Assembly: GCA_964351905.1 (NCBI GenBank)
Contig: CAYGPG010000013.1
Location: forward strand, 1-48,480
From: GCA-2708415 sp964351905
Lineage (GTDB): Bacteria; Pseudomonadota; Alphaproteobacteria; Micavibrionales; Micavibrionaceae
Length of the DNA stretch: 48,480 nt
Direction of reading: 5' to 3'
The notes below the pieces were generated by a model. That model did no database searches, had not been told where the DNA came from, and saw nothing but the letters and a program-made list of their open reading frames with translations. Made by a program: the position numbers and the translations under genes. Below, in pieces: positions 39,675 through 47,454 of this stretch (position 1 is its first letter; the number at the start of each line of letters is the position of its first letter).

Positions 39675-40958
39675 ATGCCAATTAAAGTATTAATGCCTGC
39701 TCTATCGCCAACGATGACCGAAGGTAATTTGGCCAAATGGCACAAATCCGAAGGGGATATTGTTGAATCTGGTGATGTGATTGCCGAGATTGAAACCGAC
39801 AAAGCCACCATGGAAGTGGAAGCAGTCGATGACGGTGTTATGGGTAAAATTCTTGTGCCTGCGGGCACTGAAAATGTGAAGGTCAATGAAATGATCGCCG
39901 TGCTTTTGGAAGAAGGCGAAAACGACAATGATATGGAAGCCATGTTGAATGAAAAACCTCAAGATGTCATCCCGAGCAAAGCCGAGGGATCTTCAAAAGG
40001 AACACAAAGACAAGATTCTTCGACTACAGTCGCAAAAGCTCCTTCCACTCAGAATGACAATGTTGTTGGCAACCGTGTTTTTGCCTCTCCTTTGGCGAAA
40101 CGCATTGCGGCAGATAAAAATATTGATTTATCAACGATCAAAGGGTCTGGCCCACGTGGTCGTATTGTGAAGGCAGATTTGGAAAATGCCAATGCTTCGG
40201 CGCCTACAACAAAAGCTGCTTCTTCGCCAATGGCGCAACCAACAGGTGATCAGGAAGTCAATGAATATGGTATGATCTACACGGCCATCCCGAATAACAA
40301 TATTAAGAAAATCACGGCAAAACGCCTTGTTGAATCCAAACAAACGGTACCGCATTTTTATCTGACAATTGAATGTCAAATCGATGAATTAATGCGCACC
40401 CGCAAAGTCATGAACGAAGCGGCAAATGGCGCGTATAAACTCTCCGTCAACGACTTCGTGGTCAAAGCCTGTGCAAACGCGCTCAAAGCCTATCCTGCCG
40501 CCAATGTATCATGGACGGATGAAGCCGTGCGTCAATATGTTCATTCTGATATTTCCGTGGCGGTGTCTACGCCCAATGGCCTCATCACGCCTATCGTAAA
40601 AGCGGTAGAAACAAAAGGCCTGAAAGAAATTTCAGCAGAAGTCAAAGATTTGGCAGGGCGTGCGCGTGAAGGAAAGCTAAAACCAGAAGAATTCCAAGGC
40701 GGAACATTCAGCGTATCCAACCTCGGTATGTTCGGTATCAAAGATTTCAAAGCCATCATCAATCCGCCTCAAGCCTGTATCTTAGCCGTTGGGGCAGGGG
40801 AGAAAAAGCCATATGTGGCAGGAAATGATGTCAAAATTGGAACCTTTATGACCTGTACTTTGTCTGTAGATCATCGCGCGGTTGATGGCGCCGTCGGGGC
40901 GGAATATTTACAGGTGCTCAAGCAATATATTGAAAATCCAGCAGCGATGCTGCTTTAG
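39675..40958 (+). CDS. pdhC: Dihydrolipoamide acetyltransferase (E2 of pyruvate dehydrogenase) with repeat-derived linker
   Basis: Core of the complex; transfers acetyl from lipoate to CoA. The 427 residues comprise a lipoyl domain (1-82, lipoyl-Lys in EIETDKATMEVEAV), a linker (~83-135), a peripheral-subunit-binding domain (ASPLAKRIAADKNIDLSTIKG then GPRGRIVKADLE), another linker and the catalytic domain ending with the active-site DHRAVDGAVGAEYL. A palindromic element (39965-40059) complete with TGTCAT and ATGACA ends is translated as the first linker. RBS AGGAG. Lipoylation depends on LipA, encoded at 44125. Confidence 0.96.
   Translation: MPIKVLMPALSPTMTEGNLAKWHKSEGDIVESGDVIAEIETDKATMEVEAVDDGVMGKILVPAGTENVKVNEMIAVLLEEGENDNDMEAMLNEKPQDVIPSKAEGSSKGTQRQDSSTTVAKAPSTQNDNVVGNRVFASPLAKRIAADKNIDLSTIKGSGPRGRIVKADLENANASAPTTKAASSPMAQPTGDQEVNEYGMIYTAIPNNNIKKITAKRLVESKQTVPHFYLTIECQIDELMRTRKVMNEAANGAYKLSVNDFVVKACANALKAYPAANVSWTDEAVRQYVHSDISVAVSTPNGLITPIVKAVETKGLKEISAEVKDLAGRAREGKLKPEEFQGGTFSVSNLGMFGIKDFKAIINPPQACILAVGAGEKKPYVAGNDVKIGTFMTCTLSVDHRAVDGAVGAEYLQVLKQYIENPAAMLL
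39965..40059. repeat. Complete GTCAT...ATGAC palindromic element translated inside pdhC
   Basis: Ends TGTCAT (39965-39970) and ATGACA (40054-40059). The left part CCCGAGCAAAGCCGAGGGAT matches the intergenic element at 28758 with two differences (G to A, T to C) in 20 bases. The right part reads TTCTTCGACTACAGTCGCAA then CTCAGA. It is stop-free in the pdhC frame and encodes the linker between the lipoyl and E3-binding domains. Confidence 0.9.
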
Positions 40959-40984
40959 AAACTTGAAAAATAAGGAGTATTACT

Positions 40985-41260
40985 ATGGCTAAAGATTTTA
41001 GAGCACTTGAAGAAAATGATATTCAAATAATGCTTGCCAAAGCATGGGACTTGGCAAGATTTGTTTATCCAGATGAAGATGATGCTGAATGTTTCATGGA
41101 AAATAGTCATAAGGAAACTCTTGGCCTTAAAAACACATTGCAGGAATTAGAAACGCCTGAAGACCTAATTAGCAACTACGGCGAAGATGGTTTTGATAAA
41201 GTTGAAGATGCACTTTTAAGTGTTTTGAAAAATAGAGAACCTCGCTTTTTTAACTCATAA
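40985..41260 (+). CDS. Acidic 91-residue orphan between pdhC and lpdA
   Basis: Not recognised. Begins MAKDFRALEENDIQIM, with acidic, helical sequence (YPDEDDAECFMENSH, ETPEDLISNYGEDGFDK). It has a good AAGGAG site and lies 26 bases after pdhC and 12 bases before lpdA on the same strand, so it is in the pdh transcript. No membrane or signal segment. A role in the complex is possible but not shown. Confidence 0.7.
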   Translation: MAKDFRALEENDIQIMLAKAWDLARFVYPDEDDAECFMENSHKETLGLKNTLQELETPEDLISNYGEDGFDKVEDALLSVLKNREPRFFNS

Positions 41261-41272
41261 AACAGAAATGAT

Positions 41273-42676
41273 ATGACTGACACAAATTTTGATGTGATTG
41301 TAATTGGTGGCGGACCAGGCGGTTATGTCGCGGCGATCCGTGCGAGCCAGCTTGGTATGAAGGCCTGCGTGGTTGAAGCAAACCATTTGGGTGGTATTTG
41401 TTTGAACTGGGGATGCATCCCGACAAAGGCGCTTTTGCGTTCCAGTGAAATTAATCATCTTCTTAACCACGCAAGCAATTATGGCTTTGAAATCAAAGAA
41501 TTCTCATTTGATATTAAGAAAGTGGTTGAACGCTCTCGCGGTGTTGCAAAACAGCTTTCTGGCGGGATTGGGCACTTGCTCAAAAAGAACAAAGTCACCG
41601 TTTTTGACGGCTTTGGCAAATTGATGGGCAAAGGCAAGGTTTCCGTTTCAAAAGATAAGAAAAACATCGCAAACCTGACAGGTAAGCACATCATCATCGC
41701 CACAGGAGCGCGGGCACGAACCATTCCGGGGATGGAGCCTGATGGCAAGCAAATCTGGACATATCGTGAAGCGATGGTCCCCACCGAAATGCCCAAATCT
41801 ATTTTGGTAGTGGGGTCTGGCGCAATCGGTATTGAATTCGCGTCCTTCTATCGCAACATGGGCGCAGAAGTGACCGTGGTGGAGATGATGGATCGTGTGA
41901 TGCCCGTTGAAGATGAAGAAATCTCAAATTTCGCGCAAAAACAGTTCGAAAAACAGGGCATGCGTATCATTACAGGCGCAAAAACCTCCAAAATTGATAA
42001 ATCTGCTAAAGAAGTCACCGTTCATGTCGAGAAAAACGGCAAAACGGAGCAAATCAAGGTCGAAAAAGTCATTATGGCGGTAGGAATTGTTGCCAACACC
42101 GAAGATATTGGCCTCGAAAATGTCAAAGGCGTCAAACTAGATCGCGGTCATATCGTCACAGACGGTTACATGAAAACAGGCGAGGCAGGTGTCTATGCCA
42201 TTGGTGATGTCTGTGGTGCGCCGTGGTTGGCACATAAGGCGTCCCATGAAGGCGTGATTTGCATTGAAAAGATAGCGGGTGAGAAGGACGTTCACCCTAT
42301 TAATAAACTCAATATTCCAGGCTGTACCTATTGTATGCCGCAGGTCGCGAGCGTTGGCCTGACCGAAAAGGCCGCGAAAGAGGCAGGTCATAAAATTAAA
42401 GTTGGTCGTTTCCCTTTCCAAGGTAACGGCAAAGCCATCGCGCTTGGCGAGCCTGAAGGTATGGTTAAAACCGTGTGGGATGAGAAAACAGGCGAACTAC
42501 TAGGCGCGCACATGGTTGGCGCCGAAGTCACAGAAATGATCCAAGGCTACGTGGTCGGCAAAACGGCGGAACTCGTCGAAGCAAACTATATGCACACCAT
42601 ATTCCCACATCCAACCTTGTCAGAAATGATGCATGAGAGTGTTTTGGATGCCTATGGTAAGGTTATTCATTTTTAA
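41273..42676 (+). CDS. lpdA: Dihydrolipoamide dehydrogenase (E3)
   Basis: FAD enzyme that reoxidises dihydrolipoyl groups of PdhC with NAD+. The 467 residues have the FAD-binding IGGGPGGYVAAIRAS, the redox disulphide in GGICLNWGCIPTKALL, the NAD-binding VVGSGAIGIEFASFY, the second FAD motif AGVYAIGDVCGAPWLAHKAS, and the C-terminal catalytic His-Glu in HTIFPHPTLSEMMHE. Last pdh gene; the acidic orphan is 12 bases upstream. Whether 2-oxoglutarate dehydrogenase shares this E3 cannot be seen. Confidence 0.97.
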   Translation: MTDTNFDVIVIGGGPGGYVAAIRASQLGMKACVVEANHLGGICLNWGCIPTKALLRSSEINHLLNHASNYGFEIKEFSFDIKKVVERSRGVAKQLSGGIGHLLKKNKVTVFDGFGKLMGKGKVSVSKDKKNIANLTGKHIIIATGARARTIPGMEPDGKQIWTYREAMVPTEMPKSILVVGSGAIGIEFASFYRNMGAEVTVVEMMDRVMPVEDEEISNFAQKQFEKQGMRIITGAKTSKIDKSAKEVTVHVEKNGKTEQIKVEKVIMAVGIVANTEDIGLENVKGVKLDRGHIVTDGYMKTGEAGVYAIGDVCGAPWLAHKASHEGVICIEKIAGEKDVHPINKLNIPGCTYCMPQVASVGLTEKAAKEAGHKIKVGRFPFQGNGKAIALGEPEGMVKTVWDEKTGELLGAHMVGAEVTEMIQGYVVGKTAELVEANYMHTIFPHPTLSEMMHESVLDAYGKVIHF

Positions 42677-42705
42677 TTGACATAATTTATTTAAGTTGTT
42701 AATAT
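42677..42705 (+). promoter_or_regulatory. Promoter of the orphan at 42730
   Basis: TTGACA (42677-42682) directly after the lpdA stop, a 17-base spacer and TAATAT (42700-42705). The -35 context TTGACATAATTTAT is close to the one at 31039. The leader is about 18 bases with an AGAGAG site. Confidence 0.75.
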
Positions 42706-42729
42706 GCTAACTATTAAAAAGAGAGATAT

Positions 42730-43170
42730 ATGACAAAAATAGTTGATTTTAAAACACCTTATTCGCGTGTAGCGGGAACCACATCAGATGCAGATCGTTT
42801 TCAATTTGTAAAAATTTTGGGGCATATAACAGATGAAAATCCAGAATTAGCACATATCAGAGCAATGGCAACGGGTGCGAGATACCCTGATCAAATGGGA
42901 ACTCCTTACGATTGCCTTTCAGAACACAGACGGGATCAATTTAAATTTTCTGGCATTGTTGATACCGAAGGTGAAATGCTACCAGCTTATAAAGCACTAG
43001 CAGAAAAAATAATTCAACCAGCAGATCATAGCTTAACAAGTTTTGTCTTAGACTTTTCTAGCCCAGATGTTCAAAGCCTTATAAGAACATTTAATCAGCC
43101 TCCAGAATCAAAAGGGCACCCCCCTAAGGTTTCTGCTCAGGTTATTACTTTAGGTGGCGGCACCGCATAA
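42730..43170 (+). CDS. Orphan protein of unknown function
   Basis: A 146-residue soluble protein I cannot assign. It starts MTKIVDFKTPYSRVAG and includes LGHITDENPELAHIRAM, GTPYDCLSEHRRDQFKF and LDFSSPDVQSLIRTF, ending with LGGGTA. Own near-consensus promoter of the TTGACATAA type. It lies between lpdA and the PH-domain gene, interrupting the usual lpdA-lipA neighbourhood. Confidence 0.65.
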   Translation: MTKIVDFKTPYSRVAGTTSDADRFQFVKILGHITDENPELAHIRAMATGARYPDQMGTPYDCLSEHRRDQFKFSGIVDTEGEMLPAYKALAEKIIQPADHSLTSFVLDFSSPDVQSLIRTFNQPPESKGHPPKVSAQVITLGGGTA

Positions 43171-43224
43171 ATAAATATAGGAACTTAAAGTCTTTGTGAT
43201 AGTTTATATCTCAAAGGAAGTTCT

Positions 43225-44073
43225 ATGGCGTTTATTCACAAAATTGTTGGTCCAGATGAAAAACTTGTAGGCATTGCTCGACTGCATTGGATTTACGCAG
43301 TTAAAGGTCTCACTTGGCTTCTAGGTCTTATGGCCTTTGGCGTATTTGTAAAGTTTCAATTAGCGGGCTTATTGGATGGCGGCTTAATGCCCATCGGCAA
43401 CGCTGTTTTTTGGATTGGCACAGTTCTTGGCGCCATCTTCTTTCTCTTTTATACCGTCATGATGCTCACGACCGAGCTTGGCTTAACCACGAAGCGTTGT
43501 ATTTACAAACGGGGCTGGCTATTTGTGGATGTCCGCGAAGTCGATTTGGAAGAAATTAAATCCTCCAGTGTGGATAACGGAATTTTGGGTCGCCTATTGA
43601 ACTACGGCTACATCCTTATGGACGCTCGTTTTATTGAAGATGTTGGCCTTCCTGCTGTTGCCGACCCTTATCGTTTTACCAAAGCCATGAACCATATCCG
43701 AAGCCAAATCAAAGACGACACAATGCGTGTGGTTTTAGACGGTGGTGACCCGCAAGCCTTTTCACAAAAGCGTAAACAACGTGAAGACGTTCACAACCTT
43801 TCTCATGACGAATATGAGGCATTGTCAGATGATTATAAAGAGAACATTAAAGAAATCACGCACGCTGATGATGATAATGAAACCGAAGGCACAGATAAAA
43901 AGTCTTATACAAAACAACAATCTCACCCCAATGCTAAACGAACAAAGCAAGGTGATGATTCTAAAAGTGAAGATTTGGAAACCGACCCACTTAAAAAGAC
44001 AGTCAAGCAACACCTAAAAGAAGAAATTTTAGAAGATTTTGACGAAGTCGACGGCGAGTCTGTAAATAAATAA
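43225..44073 (+). CDS. Membrane protein with a bacterial PH (bPH2) domain and acidic tail
   Basis: A 282-residue membrane protein of unknown function. An AAAGGAAG site precedes ATG 43225. Two membrane helices (about residues 24-46 and 55-78) are followed by a PH-type segment (TTKRCIYKRGWLFVDVREVDLEEIKSS in parts, then GILGRLLNYGYILMDA), characteristic of YdbT/YdbS-like PH-domain proteins. Residues ~170-282 are a charged, probably disordered cytoplasmic tail with runs of Asp/Glu/Lys. No partner is indicated, but similar genes occur near lipA in this class. Confidence 0.8.
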   Translation: MAFIHKIVGPDEKLVGIARLHWIYAVKGLTWLLGLMAFGVFVKFQLAGLLDGGLMPIGNAVFWIGTVLGAIFFLFYTVMMLTTELGLTTKRCIYKRGWLFVDVREVDLEEIKSSSVDNGILGRLLNYGYILMDARFIEDVGLPAVADPYRFTKAMNHIRSQIKDDTMRVVLDGGDPQAFSQKRKQREDVHNLSHDEYEALSDDYKENIKEITHADDDNETEGTDKKSYTKQQSHPNAKRTKQGDDSKSEDLETDPLKKTVKQHLKEEILEDFDEVDGESVNK

Positions 44074-44124
44074 TCTTGAACGCTTTTTGTTGCGTTTTGT
44101 CTTAAAAATCCCTATTTTCAAGCC

Positions 44125-45087
44125 ATGACATATAACACCGAGCTTTTAGACCGCGCGAAGCGTCACCCTGAAAAACAAAAACGTGCTGACCGTCCGATGG
44201 GCAAAAAGCCGTCTTGGATTCGTGTCAAAGCAGGGCAGGGAAAAACCTACAAGGAAACGCTCGATACCGTTAAGGGTTTAAAGCTTACAACTGTTTGTGA
44301 AGAGGCAGGATGTCCAAATATCGGTGAATGTTGGGACAAAAAACACGCTACTTTTATGATTATGGGCGAAGTCTGCACACGCGCTTGTTCCTTTTGTAAT
44401 GTTGCGACTGGCAAGCCAGATGAGCTTGATAAGTATGAGCCGTTGAAAGTTGGTGTCGCTGTTGAAAAAATGGGGTTAAACCATGTGGTTGTGACATCTG
44501 TTGATCGCGATGATTTAAAAGATAGCGGTGCGGATCACTTTGTAAAAACAATCGAGGCTATCCGTTTTAAAGCGCCTAACACGACGATCGAAATTCTTCC
44601 TGGTGATTTTCGTGGAAAGTTGGATGATGTCGACCGCGTTGCGGCGGCAAAGCCTGATGTGTTTAATCATAATCTTGAAACCGTGCCTCGTCTTTATCCG
44701 ACTATACGCCCAGGCGCACGTTATTTTCGCTCTCTTCGTTTGTTAAACCGTGTAAAGGAAGTTGATCCGACGATCTTTACCAAATCTGGGTTGATGGTTG
44801 GTCTTGGTGAAACGCGTGAAGAAATTGCGCAAGTCATGGACGATATGCGCGCCGCCGATATTGATTTTATTACCATCGGCCAATATTTACAGCCGACGCC
44901 CAAACACGCAGCCGTAGAACATTTTTGGACCCCCGAAGAATTTGAAGGCCTAGAAAAAATGGCGCGGAGCAAAGGATTCTTGATGGCCTCCTGCACGCCA
45001 CTCACACGCTCCAGCTATCACGCAGGCGAAGATTTTGAAAAACTCAGAAAAGCCAGAGCCGAGAAGTTAGCACAAGCGGCAGAGTAA
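44125..45087 (+). CDS. lipA: Lipoyl synthase
   Basis: Radical-SAM enzyme that inserts two sulfurs into octanoyl groups on PdhB, PdhC and other lipoyl domains. The 320 residues show both iron-sulfur motifs: C-x4-C-x5-C in CEEAGCPNIGEC (auxiliary cluster) and the radical-SAM CTRACSFC (C-x3-C-x2-C). Other markers are VVVTSVDRDDLKDSGA, EILPGDFRG, NLETVPRLYPTIRPGA, KSGLMVGLGE, and the C-terminal RSSYHAGE. The ratA-like gene starts four bases after it. The functional link to the pdh genes upstream is direct. Confidence 0.97.
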   Translation: MTYNTELLDRAKRHPEKQKRADRPMGKKPSWIRVKAGQGKTYKETLDTVKGLKLTTVCEEAGCPNIGECWDKKHATFMIMGEVCTRACSFCNVATGKPDELDKYEPLKVGVAVEKMGLNHVVVTSVDRDDLKDSGADHFVKTIEAIRFKAPNTTIEILPGDFRGKLDDVDRVAAAKPDVFNHNLETVPRLYPTIRPGARYFRSLRLLNRVKEVDPTIFTKSGLMVGLGETREEIAQVMDDMRAADIDFITIGQYLQPTPKHAAVEHFWTPEEFEGLEKMARSKGFLMASCTPLTRSSYHAGEDFEKLRKARAEKLAQAAE

Positions 45088-45091
45088 TTTT

Positions 45092-45544
45092 ATGCTCTCT
45101 CACGTTGAACAAAAAATATTACCCTACACGCCTGAACAGATGTTTGATCTGGTGGCGGGGGTTGATAAATATGATGAGTTCACGCCGTGGTGCGTGGCAA
45201 GCCGTATTAACCGATGGGAAGGCGAGCATGTTTTTTATGCGGACTTGATTGTAGGGTATAAATTATTCCGTGAAAAGTTTTCGTCGAAAGTTATTCTTGA
45301 TCCCAAACGTGAAATTTCTATTGAATATCAAAAGGGCCCCTTAAAAAATTTGACCAATCATTGGGTCTTTTCTGAAGGTGCAAATGGGTCATGCGTGATT
45401 GATTTTTCTGTTGAATTTGAATTTAAAAATAAAGCATTTCAAACCCTTGCAACCATGTTCTTCAACGAAGTTGTCAAACGCATGATTAGTGCATTTGAAA
45501 CCCGCGCCCATGAAGTCTATGGCGAGCCAGTCATTGAACTTTAA
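45092..45544 (+). CDS. RatA/COQ10-like START-domain protein
   Basis: A 150-residue polyketide-cyclase/START-fold protein. Relatives are COQ10, which binds ubiquinone, and E. coli RatA, described as a ribosome-association toxin; in alphaproteobacteria it usually sits next to lipA, and a quinone-binding role is more likely. Visible features: LPYTPEQMFDLVAGVDKYDEFTPWC, then FREKFSSKV and KAFQTLATMFFNEVVKRMISAFE in part. The ATG lies four bases after the lipA stop. Its end overlaps the stop of the convergent glycosyltransferase-like gene. Confidence 0.9.
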   Translation: MLSHVEQKILPYTPEQMFDLVAGVDKYDEFTPWCVASRINRWEGEHVFYADLIVGYKLFREKFSSKVILDPKREISIEYQKGPLKNLTNHWVFSEGANGSCVIDFSVEFEFKNKAFQTLATMFFNEVVKRMISAFETRAHEVYGEPVIEL

Positions 45545-46479
45545 AGCTTATTCTTCTCCCAAAGCGGTTTCCAGTTAAAATAGGGGGGGAGTAAGTTTTT
45601 AAACTGAAAATGAATAGCTAATGGTTTGATAGGTGAAAATCCAGGGATATGATTAAACAGCTTGTTGGTCGTTTTTGCCTCTGACCCCAAACGGCGCTTC
45701 TTTTTTATGCCAACATATTTTGTGTTCTCAAAATAATCCCAATAATGATTAACGACCTGACTGTGCACAAAAAAAGTATGCGTTGCATGATTAATTGTAC
45801 GCCAATGACGATCGGGACTTGCAACAATATAAGAAGGATACAATTCACGTTGAAGGATCTCGTGCTCTTGCGGATAAATTAGGCAATGTGTTTCATAATC
45901 TAAGACAATTTTTTTATAAAACACCCATGCAGATAATATTGCATCTTCTTCATGCAGGTAATCATCTTCTACAAAATAAAGAATGGCATCTTCTTCTTTT
46001 CCGCGTGTAAATTGCTCGTGAAGGGAGGCACCTTGCCCTTGTTCTTTAGTAGTGCAAATTTCGTGTGAGCATTCACATATTTCTATAAGTTCTTCTAGGC
46101 GCTTAAGGCATTCTTTATCTGAGCGGTCATCTAAAATAATTAGTTTTAATTCTCCTTGCTCTTTTGCAAAGTTAATGGAGTGACATAGCGATTTTATACA
46201 TCTGAGAGTGGTTTCAGTTGGGTCATCACTTCCTAATCTTTTTGTTTTATCTATATTGCGGTTCTTTCGCATGCACACCCTTAAATACACAACCATTTTT
46301 TCAAGGTTTGCATTTTTAGGGGAGGGGCCTTGGTTGTTTATGCTGCCCCTAAAAGTTTTTAACGTTGGATTACCATTTTCTGCTTTTTTTAATCTTAATA
46401 TATTGGGAGCATTTAATTTTCTTAAATGATATCCAAGAGGCTGTAAGCTTTTTGAAAGTAGTTTTAAGGCATCATTCAT
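45541..46479 (-). CDS. Glycosyltransferase-like orphan (GT-A type)
   Basis: A 312-residue protein without membrane segments. The central part resembles a GT-A fold: KLIILDDRSDKECLKRLEEL looks like the second strand and Asp region, and ILYFVEDDYLHEEDAIL provides a DxD-like EDD metal site, followed by CLIYPQEHEIL. I infer a nucleotide-sugar transferase but cannot name the sugar or acceptor. It lies three bases after cinA on the same strand, with no clear ribosome binding site, so it is probably translated by coupling. It separates ratA and cinA, usual neighbours, and is AT-rich, so is likely an acquired gene. Confidence 0.65.
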   Translation of the reverse strand: MNDALKLLSKSLQPLGYHLRKLNAPNILRLKKAENGNPTLKTFRGSINNQGPSPKNANLEKMVVYLRVCMRKNRNIDKTKRLGSDDPTETTLRCIKSLCHSINFAKEQGELKLIILDDRSDKECLKRLEELIEICECSHEICTTKEQGQGASLHEQFTRGKEEDAILYFVEDDYLHEEDAILSAWVFYKKIVLDYETHCLIYPQEHEILQRELYPSYIVASPDRHWRTINHATHTFFVHSQVVNHYWDYFENTKYVGIKKKRRLGSEAKTTNKLFNHIPGFSPIKPLAIHFQFKNLLPPYFNWKPLWEKNKL

Positions 46480-46482
46480 TTT

Positions 46483-46965
46483 TTAAGCGCTCGCAGTTTG
46501 TGTCAGAAGGTTTAGGGCTTTTTCGACCGTCTGACGGCGGACATCTTGGCGTTCGCCGCTGAAATTATTTTTATAGGCCGTCACGCCATCTTTTGTGGCT
46601 ATACCGATATAAACGAGACCTACGGGTTTTTCTTTGGTGCCGCCGTCTGGACCTGCGATTCCTGTGACGGAGACAGTGATATTGGCGTTTGAATTCATTA
46701 AAGCTCCTTTGGCCATTTCTTCAGCAACTTGGGGGCTTACCGCGCCATGTTCACGTAATGTTTCACGTGAAACATTCAACATTTCCATTTTTGCTTCATT
46801 GGAATATGTAATATACCCGCGATCATAATAAGCGGAAGAGCCGGATATTTCCGTAATTATTCCCCCGATCAAGCCGCCTGTGCAGGATTCTGCCGTGGCA
46901 ACCATCCAGTTTTTGGATTTGAGGGCGGTGAATAGCACTTGAACTTGCGTGTCAAAGTCCGACAT
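46483..46965 (-). CDS. cinA: CinA C-terminal domain protein (nicotinamide-nucleotide amidase, PncC-like)
   Basis: Deamidates nicotinamide mononucleotide to nicotinate mononucleotide in pyridine-nucleotide salvage. The 160 residues equal the stand-alone PncC domain, without the N-terminal molybdopterin-binding-like part of full CinA. Markers: TAESCTGGLIGGIITEISGSS, YSNEAKMEMLNVS, GAVSPQVAEEMAKGA, and SVTGIAGPDGGTKEKPVGLVYIG (read in part). The start overlaps the pgpA end by 14 bases. Confidence 0.93.
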   Translation of the reverse strand: MSDFDTQVQVLFTALKSKNWMVATAESCTGGLIGGIITEISGSSAYYDRGYITYSNEAKMEMLNVSRETLREHGAVSPQVAEEMAKGALMNSNANITVSVTGIAGPDGGTKEKPVGLVYIGIATKDGVTAYKNNFSGERQDVRRQTVEKALNLLTQTASA

Positions 46966-47452
46966 AACGAAGCCCTATCAACACAAGCGCGGCATATATT
47001 CCTGCCATGACATCATCCATCATGACGCCCCATGGACCATGGAAACGTTTATCCAACCAATTAACAGGCCAAGGCTTTAAAATATCAAAAAAGCGAAAGA
47101 GGACAAATGCCAAACCAATAGAAAGGGGCGTAAGGGTGGCTGGTATAAGCGCAATCCACATACCGACCACTTCGTCAATAACAAACATGCCAGAATCTTT
47201 TTCGCGTACCATGCGTTCAAAATGACCCGCAGACCATAAGCCGATTATAAATACGATGAACGAAGCGATTAATAATGGAATAAGCCCGCCAAAAATTAAA
47301 AGAGCAATACCAAAAGGAAGGGCGCCGAGCGTCCCCCATGTTCCAGGAGCGGGTTGCATGAGTCCTGTGCCACCCCAAGTTGCCAGCCATGTGGCGGGGT
47401 GTTTGAAGTTTAAACGGCGCAAGGTGTCTTTATTTTGAAATTTAAGGATCAT
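46952..47452 (-). CDS. pgpA: Phosphatidylglycerophosphatase A
   Basis: Dephosphorylates phosphatidylglycerophosphate in the membrane. I use ATG 47452 (MILKFQNKDTLRR), two bases from the ispDF stop, giving 166 residues; a longer form would extend 15 codons into ispDF. Family motifs: GTGLMQPAPGTWGTLGALP, MFVIDEVVGMWIAL, the FRFFDILKPWPVNWLD block and GVMMDDVMAGIYA. Several hydrophobic helices. It works downstream of CdsA. Confidence 0.95.
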   Translation of the reverse strand: MILKFQNKDTLRRLNFKHPATWLATWGGTGLMQPAPGTWGTLGALPFGIALLIFGGLIPLLIASFIVFIIGLWSAGHFERMVREKDSGMFVIDEVVGMWIALIPATLTPLSIGLAFVLFRFFDILKPWPVNWLDKRFHGPWGVMMDDVMAGIYAALVLIGLRYVGL

Positions 47453-47454
47453 AA

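Noticed and set aside
42704..42733. Tiny reading frame starting inside the -10 box before the orphan at 42730
   Set aside because: Nine codons, no ribosome binding site, and it would begin within the promoter.
44073..44125. Terminator after the PH-domain gene (AACGC/GCGTT)
   Set aside because: Only five base pairs with an eight-base loop and a broken T tract; too weak to call.
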